Source: Parachlamydiales bacterium (GTDB lineage: Bacteria; Chlamydiota; Chlamydiia; Chlamydiales; SM23-39). From it: DNA of 5,524 nucleotides. This document shows positions 1 to 5,405 of the stretch, piece by piece; position 1 is the first letter of the stretch, and the number at the start of each line of letters is the position of its first letter. A model generated the notes under the pieces. It ran no database searches, was not told where the DNA came from, and was given only the letters and a program-made list of their open reading frames with translations. The translations under genes and the position numbers were made by a program. Location of the stretch: contig PLXF01000041.1 of the NCBI GenBank assembly GCA_003151315.1, positions 6,769-12,292 of the forward strand, read 5' to 3'.

Positions 1-25
1 CATGATAGCGCCCAGAATTTTGATC

Positions 26-150
26 GGGCGTAGCCGGCGCGAAAATAGCCTCCTATTAGAAATAGGAGGCTATTTTCGCGGATCAAAAGGCTGGGATGCA
101 GGTGGCTTCCAAAAACCGATTTTTGAATTACGAGGGGTATAAATCAATTT
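26..150 (+). repeat. Structured intergenic repeat, copy 1
   Basis: This is one of three related repeat copies in the window. It starts with a GC-rich segment (gcgtagccggcgcg), continues into a near-perfect hairpin at 38-80, then a spacer of about 30 bases with ggatgcaggtgg and cttccaaaaaccgat, and ends in the tail ttttgaattacgaggggtat. The reverse complement of 5406-5522 matches it over its whole length with scattered substitutions and one single-base gap. The middle copy (3084-3174) shares the outer stem and the tail but has a shorter spacer. The tail points toward the gene starting at 240. No transposase or coding potential is seen, so it resembles a non-autonomous REP/MITE-like element; its function is unknown. 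Confidence 0.8.
38..80. repeat. Perfect 20-bp hairpin in repeat copy 1
   Basis: The arm at 38-57 (cgcgaaaatagcctcctatt) is the exact reverse complement of 61-80, and only the 3-base loop aga separates them. There is no T-tract after the right arm, so it is not a classical intrinsic terminator for plus-strand transcription. The outer part of the stem (gcgaaaat/attttcgc) recurs in the other two copies while the inner part differs, which suggests that the ability to fold, rather than the exact sequence, is kept. Confidence 0.85.
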
Positions 151-228
151 TCCTATAAATTTTTGTTGAATTTCTCTCTTCGCCTTGTCGAAATTGTCTA
201 TTTATCTTACTCTTGAGCTACGCATTAC

Positions 229-233
229 AGGGA
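229..233 (+). promoter_or_regulatory. Ribosome binding site that sets the start at 240
   Basis: An AGGGA stretch lies six bases before the ATG at 240. The same frame is open upstream to a TTG at 213, but that start has no comparable purine-rich site, and using it would put nine residues in front of a well-formed signal peptide. The ATG at 240 is therefore preferred. Confidence 0.7.
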
Positions 234-239
234 ATTTGT

Positions 240-299
240 ATGAATAGATTTTTACCACTTTTAGCTTTGAGTTTATGCTTAGTTGGATCTACCTTTGCC
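240..299 (+). other. Sec signal peptide of the repeat protein
   Basis: The first 20 residues are MNRFLPLLALSLCLVGSTFA: a positive N-terminus, an uninterrupted hydrophobic stretch and a T-x-A motif before the mature start ELPKQ. The Cys at residue 13 is preceded by LSL, which lacks the small residue at -1 expected of a lipobox, so a lipoprotein is unlikely. Export to the periplasm, or onward through another route, is inferred. Confidence 0.75.
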
Positions 300-2858
300 G
301 AACTTCCAAAACAGACGCCTACTATCACCGTACAACTGAAGCCGCGACAGCCCAATTGGCGAGCTGAAATCGCGGAACACTACCCACAAGGAAACCCTAA
401 AACTGTTGTCTATTACGAGCCAACCATCGACGGCGATCTGGCGGTTAAACAGGTGTTTTTATATGAAAATGGGCGGATGCAGGCAGAAATGGATACGACC
501 GTTGTGGATGAGGAATCTCCGGCTTTTGCCGAGTGGAAATCTTCCCGAGTTCCTCACGGATGCCGAATCGACTTGTCAGAAGAGGGCGAGGTTCTTCAGG
601 TTTGCCATTACAATCAGGGAGTTTTGGAAGGATCTTTTCAGAGCTTTTATCCCGAAGGGAAAGTAAAAACTACAACGAATTTTCAAAAAGGTCTTTTAGA
701 AGGGGCTCTCCAAACCTTTTATGAAAACGGACAGCTATTCGAAGAGGCCCGTTATGTTGAAGGGAAAATGGAGGGAGAATTGACCCGCTATTATGAAAGC
801 GGTGCTAAGATGGCCGTTTTACCTCATAAAAATGGGAAAATTCAGGGAACTGTTACTGAGTGGTATCCTTCAGGAAGCCTAAAAGCGCAAAGACAATTTT
901 CTGAAGGTCAACTCCATTCGACAGGAAGAAACCCCGCTGTGATTGTTTATGACGAGCAGCGCAATGTTCTTGAGGTGGTCGATTTTAAAGAAGGACAAAT
1001 TGTGGGCGCCCATTTAGTGTACCACAAAAATGGGAAAGAGGCCCATCGGATCCCCTATCAAAATGGGAAAAAAGAGGGAAAGGAACAATTCTTTGCCGAA
1101 GATGGCATTTTGATTGGAGAGGGCTCTTTTAGCGACGGCAAACCTGTGGGTAAGCATTGGCGCAACTATCCCGATGGAGGGACGGCTTATTTGGCAGAAT
1201 TTGACCAGCAGAGCGAGTTACTCAAACCCATAGAAGAGTTCAATGAAGAAGGGCAGAAAGTGCGGGAATACTCAGTTTCAGGCGAACAGTTAGATGGCCC
1301 TTATACGGAATGGTATGCCGACGGCACCTTGAAAGTGGAATTCAACTATGTAGCCGGTCAATTTGACGGAGAGCAAAAAGAGTATTTCCCTTCAGGACAA
1401 ATTAAGATTTTAACCCATTATCAAAATGGTCAAAGAGAAGGTCTTCACCAAGAATGGCATGAAAACGGTGTCTTGGCAAAAAAAGTCCCCTTTGCAGAAA
1501 ACTTAAAAGATGGGCAATCGGCCGAATGGCATCCCAATGGAAACCCCAAAATCGATAGCTATTTCGTTCTGGATAAGCCCGATGGCATTCAATCGGAGTG
1601 GCACGAGAATGGACAACTCAAATTTAGAGCCGAGTTCGAAGGGGGAATCAAGAATGGATGGCAAAGAGAGTGGCAGGAAAATGGGGATCTCCTCTCAGAA
1701 GCTTTCTATGAAGCGGATCTTTTAGAAGGGCTGGTTCTGACCTGGTGGAAAAAAGATCAGTTGAAAACCTCCTTCCATTTTGAAAAGGGGAAAAAAGAGG
1801 GTCAACATAAATGGCTAAACGAAAATGGGCAGCTCGTTAGAGTCGCTACATTTAAAAATGATCAACTTGATGGAGAGACGAGGGCCTGGTTTTCGGACGG
1901 TTCTGTAGAGTTGACCCAAATGTTTAAAGATGGGAAGCCTGTTGGGGAGCATTTCGAATATTTCCCTAAATCTAACCCTGAGCAAAAAGGGGAAATCCGG
2001 CTCGCTAAAATTTTCCGCTATAATGATAAGGGGCAGCTCCATGGAAGAGAGGAGACCTTCTATCCTGGCGGTATGATCCAAGCGGTGATTTGCTATAGCC
2101 ATGGCGAGTTGGATGGAATGAAGCAATTATGGGATGAAAAGGGAACCCTACTTGAAGAAGCTCATTACGTAATGGGTAAAATGGAAGGACGATTTTTCCA
2201 AGCCACACCCGATTCCCGCCAAGTGGTTTTCCATTTTCACAATAGCTTGAAGAATGGACCTCATGAAATTTATTATCCTCCGAACGCTAAAGGGGAAAGG
2301 ATAAAAGCTCTTGAAGCTAATTACTTGGATGATCAAATCGAAGGGCTGGTTACTGAGTTCAACGATTCTGGAGTTAAAATCGCTCAAACACCGTTTAAAA
2401 ATGGGAAAAAAGAGGGCGTTGCCTATATCTATACTCCTGCGGGAAAGATAACGGCTTCTGTAGAATTTGCTTCAGATCAGCGCAATGGTTTGACTACCCA
2501 ATATTTTGAAGATGGGACAGTTTTCCGGGAGACTCCTTATTTAAATGATAAGCGCAGTGGAGAAGAAAAAACCTATTTTGATAATGGGAATCTAGCTTCG
2601 ATTTGCAATTTTGAAAATGATCTGCTTCAAGGATTGAGCCAAAGTTGGAATGCGGAAGGGGTGCTCGTTTTTGAAGGAGAATATTTAGAAGGGATGCGCC
2701 ATGGAAAATTTAATAAATATTACGCCAATGGTAATCCTTTTATCGAACAGATGTTCGCCCAGGATAAGCTCAATGGGGTGAAACGGAAATATGAAACGGA
2801 TGGTGAGTTAACCGTATCGTATTATCGGGACGGCCAGTTAGACGAAACCGCCCGTTAA
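240..2858 (+). CDS. Exported MORN_2/YwqK-type repeat protein, 872 residues
   Basis: The start at 240 is chosen because it gives an AGGGA ribosome site and a clean Sec signal peptide: a short basic n-region (MNR), a hydrophobic core (FLPLLALSLCLVGS) and a likely signal peptidase I site after TFA, around residue 20. A divergent section follows to about residue 131. From there to the C-terminus run about 28 tandem units of about 24 residues with the pattern EWY.nG.l......f.nGk.eG. This is the signature of MORN_2 repeats (Pfam PF07661), the family commonly labelled 'YwqK family antitoxin' (COG2849). Most units are exactly 24 residues; a few carry insertions, for example around the segments QLHSTGRNPAV, SELLKPIEEF, PKSNPEQKGEI and PPNAKGERIKA. 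No transmembrane segment or C-terminal anchor is visible. The expected fold is a long beta-hairpin solenoid acting outside the cytoplasm, perhaps as a binding scaffold or secreted factor. No enzymatic motif is seen, the molecular role is unknown, and the 'antitoxin' label should not be taken literally. An intrinsic terminator lies 20 bases past the stop, so the gene is probably monocistronic. Confidence 0.9.
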   Translation: MNRFLPLLALSLCLVGSTFAELPKQTPTITVQLKPRQPNWRAEIAEHYPQGNPKTVVYYEPTIDGDLAVKQVFLYENGRMQAEMDTTVVDEESPAFAEWKSSRVPHGCRIDLSEEGEVLQVCHYNQGVLEGSFQSFYPEGKVKTTTNFQKGLLEGALQTFYENGQLFEEARYVEGKMEGELTRYYESGAKMAVLPHKNGKIQGTVTEWYPSGSLKAQRQFSEGQLHSTGRNPAVIVYDEQRNVLEVVDFKEGQIVGAHLVYHKNGKEAHRIPYQNGKKEGKEQFFAEDGILIGEGSFSDGKPVGKHWRNYPDGGTAYLAEFDQQSELLKPIEEFNEEGQKVREYSVSGEQLDGPYTEWYADGTLKVEFNYVAGQFDGEQKEYFPSGQIKILTHYQNGQREGLHQEWHENGVLAKKVPFAENLKDGQSAEWHPNGNPKIDSYFVLDKPDGIQSEWHENGQLKFRAEFEGGIKNGWQREWQENGDLLSEAFYEADLLEGLVLTWWKKDQLKTSFHFEKGKKEGQHKWLNENGQLVRVATFKNDQLDGETRAWFSDGSVELTQMFKDGKPVGEHFEYFPKSNPEQKGEIRLAKIFRYNDKGQLHGREETFYPGGMIQAVICYSHGELDGMKQLWDEKGTLLEEAHYVMGKMEGRFFQATPDSRQVVFHFHNSLKNGPHEIYYPPNAKGERIKALEANYLDDQIEGLVTEFNDSGVKIAQTPFKNGKKEGVAYIYTPAGKITASVEFASDQRNGLTTQYFEDGTVFRETPYLNDKRSGEEKTYFDNGNLASICNFENDLLQGLSQSWNAEGVLVFEGEYLEGMRHGKFNKYYANGNPFIEQMFAQDKLNGVKRKYETDGELTVSYYRDGQLDETAR

Positions 2859-2878
2859 AATAAATTCTATCAAATTGG

Positions 2879-2917
2879 AAATCGGCATTTGGCAACACCA
2901 AATGCCGATTTTTTTTT
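2879..2917 (+). terminator. Rho-independent terminator after the repeat protein gene
   Basis: A perfect 14-bp stem (2879-2892 with 2898-2911), containing atcggcatttgg and its complement, encloses the 5-base loop caaca. The right arm runs into an uninterrupted run of nine T (2909-2917). It begins 20 bases after the stop codon at 2858. Stem, loop and T-tract all fit a strong intrinsic terminator on the plus strand, separating this gene from the kinase gene downstream. Confidence 0.93.
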
Positions 2918-2924
2918 AACTATT

Positions 2925-3081
2925 CAGATACCCTTAGATTAAACGGAAGCTGCTGAACCACAGAGATCACGGAGAAGTCTGAAAGGCGTTAAAAACGAAG
3001 GGATTGATCATTTTTAGCTGCGTTTCGCAGCCTCTGTGATCTCTGTGGTTCAACAACTTCCGCTTAATCTAGGGGTATCTG
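2925..3081. repeat. Inverted repeat with 50-bp arms and CCACAGAG motif
   Basis: The left arm (2925-2974) and the reverse complement of the right arm (3032-3081) agree at 45 of 50 positions. Both run from cagataccc through tagattaa and ggaag to gaaccacagagatcac. The centre (2975-3031) includes a second small hairpin, gctgcg-ttt-cgcagc (3017-3031). From memory, CCACAGAG-type words of this kind recur in intergenic DNA of many unrelated bacteria; that is recollection, not a search. No open reading frame of note lies inside. A foldback MITE-like or REP-like element is the simplest reading, and it directly abuts copy 2 of the structured repeat. Confidence 0.85.
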
Positions 3082-3083
3082 AT

Positions 3084-3174
3084 GCGCCAAAACGGTCATA
3101 AATCTTTCGATCGAAAGATTTCTGGCCATTTTCGCGCACCTCAAAAGCCAATTCTTGAGTCACGAGAGGTATAC
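3084..3174 (+). repeat. Structured intergenic repeat, copy 2
   Basis: This is the middle member of the three-copy family. An imperfect hairpin spans 3084-3137; its right half (ggccattttcgcgc) matches the right stem of copy 1. After it come cctcaaaagccaatt and the tail cttgagtcacgagaggtata, which align with the corresponding tails of copies 1 and 3. The spacer between hairpin and tail is only a few bases long here, against about 30 in the other two. The tail points toward the kinase gene starting at 3378. The segment is open in one plus-strand frame for 60 codons, but it is palindromic and repetitive and is not treated as a gene. Confidence 0.7.
3100..3121. repeat. Perfect 22-base palindrome
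   Basis: The half aaatctttcga (3100-3110) is followed immediately by its exact reverse complement (3111-3121). It forms the core of the longer imperfect hairpin 3084-3137, taking the position held by the cctcctatt/aataggagg stem in copy 1. Its sequence is unrelated to that stem, yet it is still fully self-complementary. Confidence 0.85.
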
Positions 3175-3190
3175 AGTCAGTTTCTCATGA

Positions 3191-3232
3191 TAGGTGGTAG
3201 AGAAACCGAGTTCTCGGTTTCTCTACCACCTA
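3191..3232. repeat. Perfect 20-bp hairpin between repeat copy 2 and the kinase promoter
   Basis: The arm taggtggtagagaaaccgag (3191-3210) is matched exactly by its reverse complement at 3213-3232, with only tt between them. No T-tract follows on the plus strand, and no A-rich tract precedes it that would make it a minus-strand terminator. It could be a transcript-stabilising or attenuating structure, a protein-binding palindrome, or part of a mobile repeat. The sequence does not decide between these. Confidence 0.85.
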
Positions 3233-3243
3233 AACCTACTCCA

Positions 3244-3271
3244 TTGGCAATCAACGACTTATAATTGCCAA
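3244..3271. repeat. Small inverted repeat upstream of the kinase promoter
   Basis: Arms ttggcaat (3244-3251) and attgccaa (3264-3271) are exact complements separated by 12 bases. A TATAAT word (3260-3265) overlaps the right arm, but it has no convincing -35 partner at the normal distance. This may be an operator-like site; evidence is limited to the symmetry. Confidence 0.4.
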
Positions 3272-3289
3272 AAAACGGACGTTTTAAAA

Positions 3290-3317
3290 AAATGCTAACA
3301 CAGCTTTATGAGCATTT
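3290..3317. promoter_or_regulatory. Candidate operator overlapping the -35 element
   Basis: Arms aaatgct (3290-3296) and agcattt (3311-3317) are exact complements 14 bases apart. The right arm overlaps the first two bases of the -35 hexamer at 3316. A dyad in this position would suit a dimeric regulator controlling access to the promoter, but no regulator gene is present in the window and no site of known family is recognised. Confidence 0.3.
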
Positions 3318-3344
3318 GCCTTTTTTCCTTATTTTAGTTATAAT
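3316..3344 (+). promoter_or_regulatory. Sigma70-type promoter for the hybrid kinase gene
   Basis: A -35 TTGCCT (3316-3321; four of six consensus bases) and a perfect -10 TATAAT (3339-3344) are separated by the ideal 17 bases. The region is AT-rich. A start site near 3351 would give a leader of about 27 bases before the ATG at 3378, containing the ribosome site. The terminator at 2879-2917 upstream makes an independent promoter here expected. Confidence 0.7.
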
Positions 3345-3366
3345 TATTTAAATAAAAATTAAATCA

Positions 3367-3371
3367 TAGGA
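3367..3371 (+). promoter_or_regulatory. Ribosome binding site of the kinase gene
   Basis: The purine-rich stretch TAGGA ends six bases before the ATG at 3378. The nearby ATG at 3371 is in another frame and meets a stop after seven codons, so 3378 is the start. Confidence 0.65.
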
Positions 3372-3377
3372 TGAAAT

Positions 3378-5174
3378 ATGAATATATCTACTAATACAAG
3401 TCCTTCCGAGGTTTTGCGTTCCTTATATAGTGCGCTACCCAGCCTGGATGGGCTATCCGCTACTTCTCTATCTTCTTCACGGCTCTCTTCGAGTCCCGCT
3501 TCTTTTATACAGATTTCCCCTTTCAGCCCTACGCCCACGCCTCCTCCTTTATTCTCACCTTCGATAGGAATACGACGTCTTAGTGGGATTGAGCGGACTA
3601 TCTCTTTTTCTCCAACCCTGCAGCCAGATTGGGTACAGCTAAGAATCGACCCCTCTTCACAAGGAAATGATCTGGTAAAAGTTTCCTTTGAGCCACTCAA
3701 AGTGGGGCCTCTAGTCGATCCTAAAATGTGCATTATGACATTGATCGAGCTTTACAATAAAAATTTAAAGCTATTGCAAAGCGTTGGAGCGAGATTGGGA
3801 GAAACCCCAGGAGATTTCAATGCAGAGTTTTCAAAAGCGAAATGGTTGCAAGAAGAGATGAGCAGAAATGTAACTCGGTATTTAGAAAATAGTAAAAGAG
3901 ATTTTGTGCGGCAAGAAGTCCTTCCTTCCTTTTCTATAGAAAGAGCTGATTCCGGCGGCCCCACAGTCCCCGCTGCCCATGTAGTTCATGAAATGAGACA
4001 ACAGTTGTTTGTGATTGCTTACGCGATTGAATCGATCATGTCCACAGATGATATCAATGAGAAAAAAGCGATATTAGATAATATTGAGGAGCCTTTAACC
4101 CAATTGCATAAAATTTTAGAAGATTTAAGCGATTCCGGTGATTTTATTAAACAAAAACTCTCTCCAGAAATATTTGATATGGCTTCACTGATGGATCAGA
4201 TAGGCAATAGCGTAAATTTACTGGCTCAACAAAGGGGAGTCAACCTTGAAAATAAGCACAATTTAGGAATCGCAAAAGACGCTTCATTGTTTGCAGATGT
4301 TACAAAGATAAAACAAATCTTAATGAATCTCATTTCTAACGCTATAAAGTACACAGATAAAGATCGATCGGTTGAAATTTTTTATCAGTTAATAAATAAA
4401 GATCCGAAAGAAGTTTCCATCAAGTTTAGTGTTAAAAATCCTGGTGCAGGAATCGATCCCGAAGGTCTGAAAAAATTATTCAAGGCTTACTCTCAATTAG
4501 AGTCTGAATCAGAAAAAAAGAAAGATTCGACTGGACTCGGATTGAACTATTCTCAACTGTTAGCCCAAATGATGGGTGGAAAGATTGAAGTGGAAAGTGA
4601 GGTAGGCCAGTATACTTTATTCCATTTTACTCTCACGCTGGAAAATAAAGGATATAGCCCTAAAAAGCCAATGTCTCCTCTTGCTGCGGTAACAGCAGTT
4701 GAAAAACCTCTTAAGATGGTAAATCCGGACATCCGTGTTTTGATGGCAGACGATGAGAAAGGAGCCCGGCGCATATTTGGGAATAGATTCCTTCACGCCG
4801 TTATCCATGAAAGTGGAGAAAAAGCACTTGAAGCTTTTGAGACAGTTTTAAAACAGGAAAAGCCTTTCCATGCAGTCTTCTTAGACATGAACATGGGCAA
4901 GAACTTGATGACTGGAGTTGAAACGATTGAAAAAATGAGACTTGCATGGGAAAGAGCTGCAAAAACAAGAGACGAGCTTTCTCTCAGTCCATTACCGGTT
5001 CCTAGCTATTATTTGTGTACAGGTGATGACATAAAGATGGCTAATGTGACAGTTCTTGTTAAAGGCGCTAAATTCAGCTGGAATGAGATTGTCGAGGATA
5101 TTTATGCCAAATACCTCCCTAAAGGATCGACTCGTGGAAGTACAGTGTGGAGAAACCTTTCAGAAAAGTTTTAA
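3378..5174 (+). CDS. Cytosolic hybrid histidine kinase with C-terminal receiver domain, 598 residues
   Basis: Residues 1-80 are Ser/Pro/Thr-rich and low in complexity (SATSLSSSRLSSSPASF, then SPTPTPPPLFSPS). Residues 115-185 look helical. The HisKA-like dimerisation region has its H-box at VVHEMRQQL, with phospho-acceptor His204; the usual Pro after HExRx is replaced by Gln. The HATPase_c domain follows, with N-box KQILMNLISNAIKYT (Asn321), G1 box KNPGAGI (354-359; Asn for the usual Asp), F-box region LKKLFKAYSQL and G2 box TGLGL (385-389). The C-terminal receiver, from about residue 452, has the acidic pair D458/D459, phospho-acceptor D503 in FLDMNMG, T548 in LCTGDD and K562 in VLVKGAKF, so all key residues are present. 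The protein would autophosphorylate on His204 and pass the phosphate to D503 or to a partner. No transmembrane segment, PAS, GAF or HAMP domain is recognised, so the signal is unknown and probably cytosolic. No separate response regulator or Hpt gene lies nearby. It has its own promoter. The kinase assignment is secure, the pathway unknown. Confidence 0.93.
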   Translation: MNISTNTSPSEVLRSLYSALPSLDGLSATSLSSSRLSSSPASFIQISPFSPTPTPPPLFSPSIGIRRLSGIERTISFSPTLQPDWVQLRIDPSSQGNDLVKVSFEPLKVGPLVDPKMCIMTLIELYNKNLKLLQSVGARLGETPGDFNAEFSKAKWLQEEMSRNVTRYLENSKRDFVRQEVLPSFSIERADSGGPTVPAAHVVHEMRQQLFVIAYAIESIMSTDDINEKKAILDNIEEPLTQLHKILEDLSDSGDFIKQKLSPEIFDMASLMDQIGNSVNLLAQQRGVNLENKHNLGIAKDASLFADVTKIKQILMNLISNAIKYTDKDRSVEIFYQLINKDPKEVSIKFSVKNPGAGIDPEGLKKLFKAYSQLESESEKKKDSTGLGLNYSQLLAQMMGGKIEVESEVGQYTLFHFTLTLENKGYSPKKPMSPLAAVTAVEKPLKMVNPDIRVLMADDEKGARRIFGNRFLHAVIHESGEKALEAFETVLKQEKPFHAVFLDMNMGKNLMTGVETIEKMRLAWERAAKTRDELSLSPLPVPSYYLCTGDDIKMANVTVLVKGAKFSWNEIVEDIYAKYLPKGSTRGSTVWRNLSEKF

Positions 5175-5403
5175 AGAAGCATTGAGTTTGAATGTCTTTG
5201 GGGTCATGGGGGAACGACTTTATTTTGAGCGCCCCCCAGCAACTCCTCTCTTCACCTTCATAACGCACAAGAAGCTGCTCTCCCGGTTGGACCGTTTTGC
5301 TGGCAATGTAACTGCACTTTGGACTAAATTCTACGAATTTAATCCAAAGTCTAGCATGATCCAAAAGCTTTTGTGCTAGTACTGTCTTGACGTCGACTGC
5401 CAT
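5160..5403 (-). pseudogene. Probable frameshifted C-terminal remnant of a SET-domain protein
   Basis: The minus strand reads from an ATG at 5403 into a stretch that resembles the end of a SET methyltransferase domain: SYIASKTVQPGEQLLVRYEG followed by EERSCWGALKIKSFP. The A-x-K-x-(I/V)-x-x-G-E-(E/Q)-L-L-x-x-Y core is the typical C-terminal SET motif. The frame breaks its pattern at a run of five C (plus-strand G at 5208-5212). Removing one base there gives MTPKTFKLNASLKLF and a stop at 5160-5162, which suits such a tail better than the existing frame, which continues to 5119. The upstream SET motifs (substrate and cofactor pockets, NHxxxPN) are absent, and the 5' part is occupied by hairpins. 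The TGA overlaps the kinase 3' end tail to tail. SET effectors are known in Chlamydiae and Legionella. Alternatives are a small live gene of 94 codons or chance similarity. Confidence 0.4.
5316..5379. repeat. Two adjacent hairpins downstream of the kinase gene
   Basis: The first hairpin pairs actttggactaaatt (5316-5330) with 5336-5350 at 14 of 15 positions around the loop ctacg. The second starts at the next base: ctagca (5351-5356) pairs with tgctag (5374-5379), enclosing the 12-base palindrome caaaagcttttg (5362-5373). Neither is followed by a T-tract, so they are weak candidates for terminating the kinase transcript. They lie where the 5' part of the possible SET remnant would be and may be inserted repeat sequence. 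Confidence 0.55.
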
Positions 5404-5405
5404 GC

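Noticed and set aside
38..80. Intrinsic terminator of an upstream gene
   Set aside because: The stem is strong but lacks a following T-tract, and the same hairpin recurs upstream of other genes as part of a repeat.
138..159. Promoter for the repeat protein gene from TATAAA words at 138 and 154
   Set aside because: No acceptable -35 lies 16-18 bases upstream of either; the real promoter of this gene could not be assigned.
213..239. TTG start adding nine residues to the repeat protein
   Set aside because: It has no good ribosome site and would bury the signal peptide behind extra residues; the ATG at 240 has AGGGA at ideal spacing.
264..278. Lipoprotein signal (Cys13)
   Set aside because: The residues before the Cys (LSL) lack the small residue needed at -1, whereas a good signal peptidase I site (TFA) follows.
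38..3232. CRISPR array or attC-like sites
   Set aside because: The hairpin repeats are few, far apart, of mixed orientation and without regular spacers, and no cas or integrase gene is present.
3082..3264. 60-codon plus-strand reading frame
   Set aside because: It lies wholly across a repeat copy and two palindromes, has no clear ribosome site, and its translation shows no protein-like pattern beyond the repeat.
3359..3733. 124-codon minus-strand reading frame
   Set aside because: It is antisense to the Ser/Pro-rich N-terminus of the kinase, whose biased codons keep the opposite strand free of stops; it also covers the kinase promoter-proximal region.
5056..5379. 107-codon plus-strand reading frame overlapping the kinase 3' end
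   Set aside because: It overlaps the receiver-domain coding sequence by about 120 bases, has no ribosome site of note, and ends in the hairpin region with no family resemblance.
5119..5403. Intact 94-codon minus-strand gene
   Set aside because: Possible, but the SET-like pattern moves to another frame after 5208-5212, so a frameshifted remnant was judged more likely; the last codons are antisense to the kinase.
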